A stretch of DNA of 64,000 nucleotides, taken from an uncultured Comamonas sp. GTDB taxonomy: Bacteria; Pseudomonadota; Gammaproteobacteria; Burkholderiales; Burkholderiaceae_C. The notes beneath the pieces were generated by a model. That model did not search any database. It saw only the letters and a list, made by a program, of their open reading frames with translations, and was not told where the DNA came from. Below, piece by piece: positions 28,994 through 37,067 of the stretch. The stretch is taken from positions 62,001 through 126,000 of the forward strand of contig CAMZGS010000010.1 in the NCBI GenBank assembly GCA_947306475.1, written 5' to 3'. The position numbers and the translations under genes were made by a program. Within the stretch, counting starts at the first letter, position 1; each line of letters opens with the position of its first letter.

Positions 28994-31900
28994 ATGTCGC
29001 TTCCACGCTTAACCCCCGGTCACAAGTTTTCCCAGCCCCTGCCCCCCCCCAGCGCCGATGCCCTGCTGCTGGCACAACTGGCACGGCACCAGGCCACCAG
29101 CGGGCAGCTCACCGCCATCGTCTGTGCCGAGGCCAGCGATGCCAGTCGCCTGCAGGAAGAACTGACGTTCTTCGACCCCACGCTGCGCTGCGTGCTGTTT
29201 CCCGACTGGGAGACGCTGCCCTACGACAACTTCTCCCCGCACCAGGACCTGATCAGCGAGCGCCTGGCCACGCTGTGGGCCATCCGCCAGGGGCAGGCCG
29301 ATGTGGTGCTGCTGCCCGCCAGTACGGCGCTGTACCGGCTGGCGCCGCCCTCGTTCCTGGCGGCCTACACCTTTTCCTTCGAGCAGGGCCAGAAGCTGAA
29401 CGCCGAGCGCCTGAAAGCCCAGCTCATCCTGGCGGGCTACCAGCACGTCAGCCAGGTGGTGGGCCACGGCGAGTACGCCGTGCGCGGCAGCTTGATCGAC
29501 CTGTTTCCCATGGGCAGCGATGTGCCCTACCGCGTGGACCTGTTCGACGATGAAATCGACTCCATCCGCACCTTCGACCCCGACAGCCAGCGCAGCCAGG
29601 ATCTGGTCCAGCACGTGCACCTGCTGCCCGGGCGCGAGTTCCCGATGGACGAAGCCGCGCGCAGCCAGTTTCGCCAGCGCTGGCGCGAGCTGCTCGAAGG
29701 TGACCCCACCAAAAGCCGCATCTACAAGGACATGGGCGCGGGCATTGCCACAGCAGGCATCGAGTACTACCTGCCGCTGTTCTTTGAGGAGACAGCGACC
29801 GTCTTCGACTACCTTGGCCCTCAGGCCACGCTGGTGCTGCATGGCGAGCTGGAAGTGCCCCTGCAGCGCTTCTGGCAGGACACACGCGAGCGCTGGCGCA
29901 TGGTGCAGGGTGACCCCGAGCACCCCGCCCTGCCGCCCGAGACCTTGTTCCTGAGCGCCGAGCAGTTCCACACCCTGGCCAAGCCCTATGCGCAGCTGGT
30001 GCTGCGCCCGGCCAGCAACGCAGCCAGCGCGGAGGCTGCCATCACTGCAAGCACCGCCGCCCTGCCGCCGCTGGCTGCAGAGCGCAATGCCGACGAACCC
30101 CTGCAACGCCTGCAGCGCCACCTGCAAACGCTGCCTGCACGGGGCCGACGCGCCCTGGTGCTGGCCGAAAGCCCGGGCCGACGTGAAAGCCTGCTGGACT
30201 TTCTGCGCGCCAGCGGCATTGCCCCGCAGCCCTGCGAGAGCCTTCGACAGTTCCAGGACGGCAAAACGCCCCTGGGCATCGTCGTCGGCCCCTTGATGCG
30301 CGGCTTCAGCTGGCTGGCAGCGGGCATCGACCTGATCACCGAGGCCGAGCTGTTCGAGACCTCGACCGGCGTGCGCCGCCGCAAAAAGCAGGAGCAGGTC
30401 AGCGACGTGGACATGCTCATCCGCGACCTGTCGGAGCTGAAAATCGGCGACCCCGTGGTGCACAACCAGCACGGCATTGGCCGCTACCGGGGCCTGATCC
30501 ACATGGACATGGGGCAGACCAACGCCGATGGCAGCCCGGTACTGCAGGAGTTCCTGCACCTGGAATACGCCGACCAGGCCGTGCTCTACGTCCCCGTCAG
30601 CCAGCTGCAACAGATCAGCCGCTACACCGGCGTCACGCCGGAATCCGCCCCCCTGCACAAGCTGGGTGGCAGCCAATGGGAAAAAGCCAAGCGCAAGGCT
30701 GCCGAGCAGGTGCGCGATGCCGCCGCCGAGTTGCTCAACATCTACGCCCGCCGCGCCGCGCGCCAGGGCCATGCCTTCCGCCTGAACCCGCAGGACTACG
30801 CCCAGTTTGCCCAGGACTTCGGCTTCGAAGAAACCGCCGACCAGCAGGCCGCGATTGCCGCCGTGATTGGCGACTTGATCAGCCCCCGCCCCATGGACCG
30901 CCTGATCTGCGGCGACGTGGGTTTTGGCAAGACCGAGGTGGCGCTGCGCGCCGCCTTTGTGGCTGCCATGGCAGGCAAGCAGGTGGCCTTTCTGGCGCCC
31001 ACCACCTTGCTGGCCGAGCAGCACTACCAGACCCTGGTCGATCGCTTTGCCAAATGGCCGGTGCGCATTGCCGAGATGAGCCGCTTTCGCACCACCAAGG
31101 AAATCAACGCCGCCCTCAAGGGCCTGGCCGAAGGCAGCATCGACATCGTCGTCGGCACGCACAAGCTGCTCAGCAGCAACACCCGGTTCAAGGACCTGGG
31201 CCTGCTCATCATCGACGAGGAGCACCGCTTTGGCGTGCGCCACAAGGAGGCCATGAAGCAGCTGCGCGCCGAAGTCGATGTGCTGACGCTCACCGCCACC
31301 CCCATTCCCCGCACCATGGGCATGGCCCTGGAAGGTTTGCGCGATTTATCGGTGATTGCCACCGCCCCGCAACGGCGTCTGGCGATCAAAACCTTTGTGC
31401 GCAGCGAAAGCCAGGGCGTGATTCGCGAGGCGGTGCTGCGCGAATTCAAGCGCGGCGGTCAGGTGTACTTTCTGCACAACGAGGTGGAGACCATCGAAAA
31501 CCGCCGCCAGGCGCTGCAGGACATCCTGCCCGAAGCGCGCATTGCCATCGCCCACGGCCAGATGCCCGAGCGTGAGCTGGAGCGTGTGATGCGCGACTTT
31601 GTCGCCCAGCGCTTCAACCTGCTGCTGTGCTCGACCATCATCGAAACCGGCATCGACGTGCCCACGGCCAACACCATCCTCATCGCGCGCGCCGACAAGT
31701 TTGGCCTGGCCCAACTGCACCAGCTGCGCGGACGCGTGGGCCGCAGCCACCACCAAGCCTATGCCTACCTGATGGTGCCCGACGTGCAAGGCCTGACCAA
31801 GCAGGCCCAGCAGCGTCTGGAAGCCATCCAGGAAATGGAGGAACTGGGCAGCGGCTTCTACCTGGCCATGCACGACCTGGAGATCCGTGGCGCCGGTGAA

Positions 31901-32482
31901 GTGCTGGGCGAGCACCAAAGCGGCAACATGATGGAGATTGGCTTTCAGCTCTACAACGAGATGCTGGCCGAAGCCGTGCGCTGCCTGAAAAACGGCAAAG
32001 AGCCTGATTTGCTGTCGCCGCTGCAAGCGGCCACCGATATCAACCTGCACGCCCCGGCGCTGCTGCCCAGCGACTACTGCGGCGATGTGCAGCTGCGCCT
32101 GTCGCTGTACAAAAAGCTGGCCACAGCCAAAACCAACGACCAAATCGATGCCCTGCTCGAAGAAATCGTTGATCGCTTCGGCAAGCTGCCCGCCCAGGCG
32201 CAGACGCTCATCGACACGCACCGCCTGCGCGTGCTGGCCGAGCCCTACGGCGTGGTGAAGGTGGATGCCACCCCGGGTGTGATCCTGATCACCTTCAAGC
32301 CCAACCCGCCGATCGATCCCATGAACATCATCGGCTTGATCCAGAAGAACAAGCACATCAAACTGGCCGGCAACGACAAGCTACGCATCGAGCGCGAACT
32401 GCCCGACCCCGCCGCCCGAGCCCAGCTGGTGCGCGACATTCTGAGGAGCCTGGGACAGCCGCTGCCAACCCAGGCAGCCTGA
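28994..32482 (+). CDS. mfd: Transcription-repair coupling factor
   Basis: Mfd removes RNA polymerase stalled at DNA damage and recruits UvrA. From the ATG at 28994 (MSLPRLTPGH) it is 1162 residues, the usual length. In order: UvrB-like N-terminal domain (GEYAVRGSLIDLFPMG and similar), RNA polymerase-interacting domain around 500 (IGDPVVHNQHGIGRYRGL), then the RecG-like translocase with Walker A GDVGFGKT at 640-647, DEEH at 741-744 and QLRGRVGRS, and the C-terminal TRCF domain. A longer upstream frame is open but not Mfd-like. A membrane protein gene follows after 33 bp. Confidence 0.97.
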   Translation: MSLPRLTPGHKFSQPLPPPSADALLLAQLARHQATSGQLTAIVCAEASDASRLQEELTFFDPTLRCVLFPDWETLPYDNFSPHQDLISERLATLWAIRQGQADVVLLPASTALYRLAPPSFLAAYTFSFEQGQKLNAERLKAQLILAGYQHVSQVVGHGEYAVRGSLIDLFPMGSDVPYRVDLFDDEIDSIRTFDPDSQRSQDLVQHVHLLPGREFPMDEAARSQFRQRWRELLEGDPTKSRIYKDMGAGIATAGIEYYLPLFFEETATVFDYLGPQATLVLHGELEVPLQRFWQDTRERWRMVQGDPEHPALPPETLFLSAEQFHTLAKPYAQLVLRPASNAASAEAAITASTAALPPLAAERNADEPLQRLQRHLQTLPARGRRALVLAESPGRRESLLDFLRASGIAPQPCESLRQFQDGKTPLGIVVGPLMRGFSWLAAGIDLITEAELFETSTGVRRRKKQEQVSDVDMLIRDLSELKIGDPVVHNQHGIGRYRGLIHMDMGQTNADGSPVLQEFLHLEYADQAVLYVPVSQLQQISRYTGVTPESAPLHKLGGSQWEKAKRKAAEQVRDAAAELLNIYARRAARQGHAFRLNPQDYAQFAQDFGFEETADQQAAIAAVIGDLISPRPMDRLICGDVGFGKTEVALRAAFVAAMAGKQVAFLAPTTLLAEQHYQTLVDRFAKWPVRIAEMSRFRTTKEINAALKGLAEGSIDIVVGTHKLLSSNTRFKDLGLLIIDEEHRFGVRHKEAMKQLRAEVDVLTLTATPIPRTMGMALEGLRDLSVIATAPQRRLAIKTFVRSESQGVIREAVLREFKRGGQVYFLHNEVETIENRRQALQDILPEARIAIAHGQMPERELERVMRDFVAQRFNLLLCSTIIETGIDVPTANTILIARADKFGLAQLHQLRGRVGRSHHQAYAYLMVPDVQGLTKQAQQRLEAIQEMEELGSGFYLAMHDLEIRGAGEVLGEHQSGNMMEIGFQLYNEMLAEAVRCLKNGKEPDLLSPLQAATDINLHAPALLPSDYCGDVQLRLSLYKKLATAKTNDQIDALLEEIVDRFGKLPAQAQTLIDTHRLRVLAEPYGVVKVDATPGVILITFKPNPPIDPMNIIGLIQKNKHIKLAGNDKLRIERELPDPAARAQLVRDILRSLGQPLPTQAA

Positions 32483-32515
32483 GCGCCCCCGCACACCCCC
32501 GAAGGAGCCGGCACC

Positions 32516-33181
32516 ATGCCTTTTCTGGAAACCGCTCTGGCCCTGGTGGCCCTGGTCGTGGCCCTGCTGATGCGCCCCTGGCGGTTGCTGGCCAGCAGCC
32601 GCCCCCTGGTCACGCAAAGCCACGGCGACATCAGCCCGCTGTGGACGCCACTGCTGGCCACCCTGGTCATCCTGCCCTGGCTGTGGGCCCTGCCCACGCT
32701 GCACAAAATGCCGCTGCAACTGCAATGGTCGGGCGCCTGCCTGGTCACCCTCACCCTGGGCTGGCCCCTGGCAGTGCCGGTGTTGCTGGCGGTGGGCACC
32801 ATTGCCTGCCTGCTCTCGCCCGGTCTGGAGGCAGAGGCGGCGCTCAAGCTCAGCGTCTGGCACGGTCTGGTGCCGGCCACCCTGGCCATGCTCTGGGGTG
32901 CGCTGCTGCGCCGCTTTCTGGGCACCAAGGTGTTTGTTTACATCTTTGGCCGTGGCTTCATCGGCACCGTGCTGTGCCTGTTCAGCGCCGGTCTGCTGGC
33001 CCAGATGGCGGGCGAGCAGCTGCCGGGCGTGCATCAGGAACTGGGCAAAATCGCGCGCTGGCTCATGGCCTGGGGCGACGCCGTCATCACCGGCATGATG
33101 GCCGCCGTCTTTGTCGCCTACCGCCCACAGTGGCTGGCCACCTGGTCGGACGATCTGTATTTGTATAACAAAAAAGGCTGA
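32516..33181 (+). CDS. CbiM/ECF permease-like integral membrane protein (COG3235-type)
   Basis: A 221-residue hydrophobic protein with about six predicted membrane helices. The segments VFVYIFGRGFIG and DAVITGMMAAVFVAYRPQWLAT closely resemble a family annotated as energy-coupling factor ABC transporter permease (CbiM-like). The matching ATPase and T-component genes are not nearby, so transport function is unproven. A GAAGGAG Shine-Dalgarno precedes the ATG. It follows mfd and precedes serB on the same strand. Its stop codon overlaps by one base the dispersed repeat at 33181-33210. Confidence 0.7.
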   Translation: MPFLETALALVALVVALLMRPWRLLASSRPLVTQSHGDISPLWTPLLATLVILPWLWALPTLHKMPLQLQWSGACLVTLTLGWPLAVPVLLAVGTIACLLSPGLEAEAALKLSVWHGLVPATLAMLWGALLRRFLGTKVFVYIFGRGFIGTVLCLFSAGLLAQMAGEQLPGVHQELGKIARWLMAWGDAVITGMMAAVFVAYRPQWLATWSDDLYLYNKKG

Positions 33182-33210
33182 AACGCTTGCCCAGCAAGCG
33201 CTTGCAGCTA
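33181..33210 (-). repeat. Dispersed 30-bp repeat, solo copy before serB
   Basis: On the minus strand the core starts TAGCTGCAAGCGCTTGC and ends AAGCGTTT, preceded by an A-run flank. It abuts the stop codon of the upstream permease-like gene and lies 40 bases ahead of serB. Confidence 0.75.
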
Positions 33211-33250
33211 TCTTTTTCAAACCACCCCTTTCTCTTCTGCATTACACCTT

Positions 33251-33958
33251 ATGAGCACCGAACTCTCCCCCGGCCTGGTCGTGAAAGACACCCCGCTTGT
33301 GCAAAAGCTCAGCGACTACAAGCTGATCTCCTTTGACATGGACTCCACCCTGATCACCATCGAGTGCATCGACGAGATTGCCGACGTGACCGGCAAGAAG
33401 GCCGAGGTGGCCGCCATCACCGAAGCCACCATGCGCGGCGAGATCACCGACTTCAAGGACAGCCTGCGCCTGCGCGTGAGCAAGCTTGCCGGCGTGACCA
33501 CCGCCCAGATGGAGCAGGTGCGCCGCGAGCGCCTGCAACTGTCGCCCGGCGCCGAAATCCTGGTGCGCGCCGCACATGCTGCGGGCCTGAAGGTGCTGCT
33601 GGTCTCCGGCGGCTTCACCTTCTTTGCCGAGTACGTGCGCAGTCTGCTGGATATCGAGTTTGTGCGCGCCAACGTGCTGGAAGAAAAGGACGGCGTGCTC
33701 ACCGGCGGCCTGGTGCAGCAGTGCTGGGGCGACATCTGCGACGGCGCCGAAAAACGCCGCACGCTGCTGGAAGTGGCCAGCCTGCTGGGCATCAGCCCGG
33801 CGCAGTGCATTGCCGTGGGCGATGGCAGCAACGACATCCCGATGATGGAAGCCGCTGGCCTGTCCGTGGCCTACCACGCCAAGCCGCGCGTGCGCAGCGT
33901 GGCCAAGGTGTGCATCAACGAAGGTGGCCTGGATCGCCTGCTGGAACTTTTGCGCTGA
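33251..33958 (+). CDS. serB: Phosphoserine phosphatase
   Basis: SerB dephosphorylates O-phosphoserine, the last step of serine synthesis. The 235-residue HAD-superfamily enzyme has the nucleophile motif DMDST with D29 and D31, the VSGGFTFF motif II, a conserved lysine region, and the acidic motif GDGSNDIPM. It lacks the long N-terminal ACT-like extension of E. coli SerB, as in many betaproteobacteria. A hairpin at 33977-34002 follows the stop but lacks a T-run. Confidence 0.95.
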   Translation: MSTELSPGLVVKDTPLVQKLSDYKLISFDMDSTLITIECIDEIADVTGKKAEVAAITEATMRGEITDFKDSLRLRVSKLAGVTTAQMEQVRRERLQLSPGAEILVRAAHAAGLKVLLVSGGFTFFAEYVRSLLDIEFVRANVLEEKDGVLTGGLVQQCWGDICDGAEKRRTLLEVASLLGISPAQCIAVGDGSNDIPMMEAAGLSVAYHAKPRVRSVAKVCINEGGLDRLLELLR

Positions 33959-34073
33959 GCACCTTTCTGACGCGCCGCCTCTTGTCCCTTGCGGCAAGAG
34001 GCCCTATGTACCCCCCGTACGCGCAGCAACCTGCGCGGCAAGCATCGCTTCTCTCATCAACAAAGGGACTTTT

Positions 34074-34613
34074 GTGAACACCTCTTTCCGTACCACTGCC
34101 TCTGTCATCGCTGTCACCATCGCAGCCCTGGCTGCTCCCTCGTTGGCCCAGGCCAAACGTCTGGGCGGTGGCAAATCGGTTCGGCCTGCCGCAGCACGCC
34201 CCGCCGCACCTGCGCCCAAGCCCGCCACCCCGACCACAGCCGCTGCCAAGCCTGCAACGCCTGCTGCCACGACGCCTGCCACCAACACGGCTGCGCCCGC
34301 AGCTGCTCCGACAACGGCTGCTGCACCCGCTGCGGCCCCTGCCGCCGCTCCTGCCTCTGGCGGCTCGAGCATGATGAGCACCATTGCCGGCGCGGCCGTC
34401 GGCGCTGCTGTCGGCTCCGTGGCCGGCAATGCCCTGGCCGGCGCGCTCAGCGGCCCTGGTTCCGAAGCCGATGCCAAGGCCCAGGCGGACGCTGCCGCCA
34501 AGGCCGAGGAAGAAGCCAAGGCTGCCGAAGCTGAAGCCGCTGCCCTGCAACAGCAGCTGGAGGCTGCCCAGGCCAAGGCCGCTGCTGCACGTGCTGCCGC
34601 GCAACAGCAATAA
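34074..34613 (+). CDS. Secreted Ala/Pro-rich protein with glycine-zipper segment
   Basis: From GTG 34074 the 179-residue product begins with a signal peptide (NTSFRTTASVIAVTIAALAA, cleavage near AQA-KR). It continues KRLGGGKSVRPAAARP, a long Ala/Pro tract, then SMMSTIAGAAVGAAVGSVAG with small-residue spacing typical of a glycine zipper that can insert in membranes, and ends in a charged Ala/Glu/Lys/Gln coiled coil. The KRLGGGKS start and Ala/Pro linker recall the N-terminal part of betaproteobacterial Tim44-domain proteins, but no Tim44 domain follows. Its role is unknown. Composition makes chance reading frames likely here; the signal peptide supports this one. Confidence 0.65.
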   Translation: MNTSFRTTASVIAVTIAALAAPSLAQAKRLGGGKSVRPAAARPAAPAPKPATPTTAAAKPATPAATTPATNTAAPAAAPTTAAAPAAAPAAAPASGGSSMMSTIAGAAVGAAVGSVAGNALAGALSGPGSEADAKAQADAAAKAEEEAKAAEAEAAALQQQLEAAQAKAAAARAAAQQQ

Positions 34614-34674
34614 CGCACAAACCTTATAAAGACTCGTTTCTTTATAACTAAACAACGTTTTTGTTGAACCAACC

Positions 34675-34728
34675 TTCCAGGGCAGGCGCTACACTTGCCG
34701 CCTGTCCCTGGAAAGGTACTCTCCAGGG
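34675..34728 (+). promoter_or_regulatory. metQ leader with two mutually exclusive hairpins
   Basis: Hairpin 1 pairs 34675-34688 with 34699-34713 (14 bp with one bulged T). Hairpin 2 pairs CCCTGGA (34706-34712) with TCCAGGG (34722-34728) and is followed 9 bases later by a run of seven T. Both use 34706-34712, so they cannot form together. This is the shape of an attenuator ahead of metQ. No known SAM riboswitch was recognised. Confidence 0.4.
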
Positions 34729-34758
34729 TTGTTCAGATTTTTTTACCCAATCGAGACC

Positions 34759-35544
34759 ATGCTGAAAAAGACCCTGACTGCCGTGGCCATCGCCACCCTG
34801 GCCCTGACTGCCCAGGCCGCCGACGTGCTGAAGGTGGCAGCCACCGCCGTACCCCACGCCGAAATCCTGCACTTCATCAAACCCAAGCTCAAGGCCGAGG
34901 GCATCGAGCTGCAAGTCAAGGAGTTCAGCGACTACGTGCAGCCCAACGCCGCCGTCCAGGACAAGCAGCTGGACGCCAACTTCTTCCAGCACCAGCCGTA
35001 TCTGGACAGCTACAACAAGGACCGCAAGAGCGATCTGGTGCAGGTGCCCAACGGCAAGGTGCACGTGGAGCCCTTTGGTGCCTACTCCAGCAAGATCAAG
35101 TCCGTGGCTGAGCTCAAGGACGGTGCCACCATCGCCATCCCGAACGATCCCTCCAACGGCGGTCGCGCGCTGCTGCTGCTGGCCAAGCAAGGGCTGATCG
35201 TCCTCAAGGACCCGGCCAGCCTGACCCCCACCCCGCTGGACATCGTGCAGAACCCGAAGAAGCTCCGGTTCAAGGAGCTGGAAGCGCCCCTGCTGCCGCG
35301 CGCCCTGGCCGACGTGGATCTGGCGCTGATCAACACCAACTACGCCATGGAAGCCAAGCTCAACCCGACCAAGGATGCGCTGTTCATTGAAGGGGCCGAC
35401 TCGCCCTACACCAACATCGTGGCCGCACGCAAGGATCGTGCCGACGGAGCTGACATCGCCAAGCTGATGCAGGCCCTGCGCAGCGAGGAAGTGCGCCAGT
35501 TCATCCTGGAAAAATACAAGGGCGCAGTGGTACCCGCGTTCTGA
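34759..35544 (+). CDS. metQ: Methionine ABC transporter substrate-binding protein (NlpA family)
   Basis: MetQ binds D- or L-methionine for the MetNI importer. The 261-residue protein starts at ATG 34759 (MLKKTLTAV) with a cleavable signal peptide (ALTAQA-AD) and no lipobox cysteine, so it is probably soluble in the periplasm. Family landmarks are VAATAVPHAEIL, LDANFFQHQPYLD, IAIPNDPSNGGRAL and INTNYAMEA. metN and metI lie about 1.5-3 kb to the right on the opposite strand, so the transporter is split into two transcription units. Confidence 0.92.
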   Translation: MLKKTLTAVAIATLALTAQAADVLKVAATAVPHAEILHFIKPKLKAEGIELQVKEFSDYVQPNAAVQDKQLDANFFQHQPYLDSYNKDRKSDLVQVPNGKVHVEPFGAYSSKIKSVAELKDGATIAIPNDPSNGGRALLLLAKQGLIVLKDPASLTPTPLDIVQNPKKLRFKELEAPLLPRALADVDLALINTNYAMEAKLNPTKDALFIEGADSPYTNIVAARKDRADGADIAKLMQALRSEEVRQFILEKYKGAVVPAF

Positions 35545-35588
35545 ACCTTGTCCTGAACCCGGGGGTTCATGCCCCCGTACCACATCCC

Positions 35589-35614
35589 AGCACGGCCTTG
35601 GCCGTGCTTTTTTT
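35589..35614 (+). terminator. Intrinsic terminator of metQ
   Basis: AGCACGGC pairs with GCCGTGCT around CTTG, followed by a run of nine T residues. It lies about 45 bases after the metQ stop codon. Confidence 0.9.
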
Positions 35615-35720
35615 TAACCATTGCGGACAAACCCATCCCTTGCCGGGGACACATAAGCTGGCATGATGTTGCGGTTGATTGCATTTCCCGAAATTCTTTC
35701 CCGCTTTTGCAACCATTGCC

Positions 35721-36023
35721 ATGACCGAACCCACCATTTCCCTGACCAACGCCATCACCCGCGGCCTGAGTGAAGTGACGCGCGAGCGCACCCTGCAGAT
35801 CCACGCCCAGCAAATGAACAGTGGCGCGCCGAAGATCATCAACTTCCGTGGTGACGTGGCCGAGGACTACCAGTACGACAAGATCAAACCTCTGTCCAAG
35901 GCACAGGCGCTGGGCAATGTGGTGGTGATCGAGGGCGAGAGCCAGAAAACCGGCACGGTGGGGCACTACCAGATCCTGGCCAACCAGTGGGGCCTGCTGG
36001 AGGCGCTGGCCAAGCTCGGCTAG
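35721..36023 (+). CDS. Hypothetical small soluble protein
   Basis: A 100-residue product starting MTEPTISLTN at 35721; the frame is open back to 35679. I do not recognise the family. It has no signal peptide or membrane helix, a mix of charged and polar residues, and features such as INFRGDVAEDYQYD and the C-terminal NQWGLLEALAKLG. It is flanked by the metQ terminator and by a large hairpin that forms part of a 78-bp repeat, so it is a separate transcription unit. Normal codon use supports it as a real gene. Confidence 0.65.
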   Translation: MTEPTISLTNAITRGLSEVTRERTLQIHAQQMNSGAPKIINFRGDVAEDYQYDKIKPLSKAQALGNVVVIEGESQKTGTVGHYQILANQWGLLEALAKLG

Positions 36024-36068
36024 GCATTGGCACTGCCGAGCCCAATGGAGCATCAGCTTCAAAAAAAT

Positions 36069-36146
36069 GAGCTTGTAGCGCCTTACAGCAGGCAATTTCA
36101 GGCATGTTCAAGCCTGAAATTGCCTGCTGTAGGGCGCAACACGCTA
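36069..36146. repeat. 78-bp paired dispersed repeat, near-perfect palindrome
   Basis: The two halves are almost fully complementary: 36079-36103 pairs with 36112-36136 over 25 bp with one G-T wobble, leaving an 8-base loop. This is the most symmetric copy of the family. It lies between convergent genes and may act as a two-way terminator. Confidence 0.85.
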
Positions 36147-36155
36147 CGAAAATAA

Positions 36156-36656
36156 TTATTCAGACTTGCTGGCAGCGCCATCGTGCCCCGAATCGGAGTG
36201 CAGCTGCCGCCCCAGCTCCTGCACCCGAAAATCCAGCAGCTGAGTGGCCAGCACGGTCTCCCACAGAAAACCGGCCAGGGCGCAGATGAACGACACCACG
36301 CCGGACAGGAAGCAGAACACCGCCACGCGCTGGGCGCCCACGCCCCACTCCTCGCCCACGAACAGCAGCATGATCGTCAGCCCGATCAGAAAGCCGCACA
36401 GGGTCAGCAGACCAATCGACACATTGGACAGATGCCCGCGTGAGCGCAGGTACTGCAGCTCACGCAGGGCGCGCTCGGTGTCGGCCAGGTTGGTGCTGCG
36501 CTGAAAGATCTGCTCGACCGTACGCGCACGATCGATGATGCGCGCCAAGCGCCCGGCCACCACGGCGATCATGCCGGCCACGGCCGTCAGAAAAAAGACT
36601 GGTGCCAAAGACAGTTGCACGCTGTGTGCAACACCTGAAATCTCTATGGTTTCCAT
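36156..36656 (-). CDS. DUF2721 family membrane protein
   Basis: A 166-residue protein with the DUF2721 N-terminal pattern SLAPVFFLTAVAGMIAVVAGRLARIIDRAR, that is a membrane helix followed by a conserved Arg-rich segment. Two more helices (LLTLCGFLIGLTIMLLF and VAVFCFLSGVVSFICALAGF) follow a cytoplasmic stretch. The C-terminal tail is polar. The family is widespread in proteobacteria with no known function. It is transcribed divergently from the DUF3149 gene, and its stop codon lies 10 bases from a 78-bp repeat. Confidence 0.85.
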   Translation of the reverse strand: METIEISGVAHSVQLSLAPVFFLTAVAGMIAVVAGRLARIIDRARTVEQIFQRSTNLADTERALRELQYLRSRGHLSNVSIGLLTLCGFLIGLTIMLLFVGEEWGVGAQRVAVFCFLSGVVSFICALAGFLWETVLATQLLDFRVQELGRQLHSDSGHDGAASKSE

Positions 36657-36820
36657 CTCTGTGCTTTGCTTTCAACAACTTGAACGCATTTGCGCTAGAT
36701 CAAGCTGCGGATATTCAAGGTCGCTGAATTGATTTGTGTCAATTGTGAAGTCATGGGAAGCGTGGATATTAGGACGCATCCACTTTCCCACCCCGATTCT
36801 GCAAGCAAGACGAGGCCTCT

Positions 36821-36985
36821 ATGAAAATGTTGATCGACTTATTCTCTACAGACTACGGCCTGATGAGCCTGATCGTGATTGCGATTTTGATCGTCATGTG
36901 GATCTGGTTCACCATCTTGTTTCTGGGCAAGATCCGCCTGGGTGAGGATCCCTCCAAAGGCGCCGAGAAGGTCGGCAAGCCGTAA
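36821..36985 (+). CDS. DUF3149 family single-helix membrane protein
   Basis: A 54-residue product beginning MKMLIDLFSTDYGLMSL, with one membrane helix (about 15-36, LIVIAILIVMWIWFTILFL) and a charged cytoplasmic tail ending KVGKP. The LF-T/S-D-x-GLMSL start is characteristic of DUF3149 proteins, small membrane proteins of unknown function. GAGGCC just before the ATG is a weak Shine-Dalgarno, but a strong terminator follows the stop by about 20 bases, which supports a real, separately transcribed gene. Confidence 0.75.
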   Translation: MKMLIDLFSTDYGLMSLIVIAILIVMWIWFTILFLGKIRLGEDPSKGAEKVGKP

Positions 36986-37005
36986 GGCGCGTTCCCCAAA
37001 AACAG

Positions 37006-37031
37006 AAAGCTGCCATGTGGCAGCTTTTTTT
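37006..37031 (+). terminator. Intrinsic terminator of the DUF3149 gene
   Basis: AAAGCTGCC pairs with GGCAGCTTT around ATGT, followed by a T-run. The flanking A-run means it may also end metNI transcription from the other side. Confidence 0.85.
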
Positions 37032-37067
37032 ACTTGTGCCGGGGCATCTACGCCCCATGGCTTACCG

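Noticed and set aside
33977-34002. An intrinsic terminator after serB
   Set aside because: The 8-bp stem GCCTCTTG/CAAGAGGC is real but no T-run follows on the plus strand, so it was not listed as a terminator.
34614-34758. A SAM riboswitch upstream of metQ
   Set aside because: The hairpins do not show the multi-helix junction of the known SAM classes; only a generic attenuator-like arrangement is supported.
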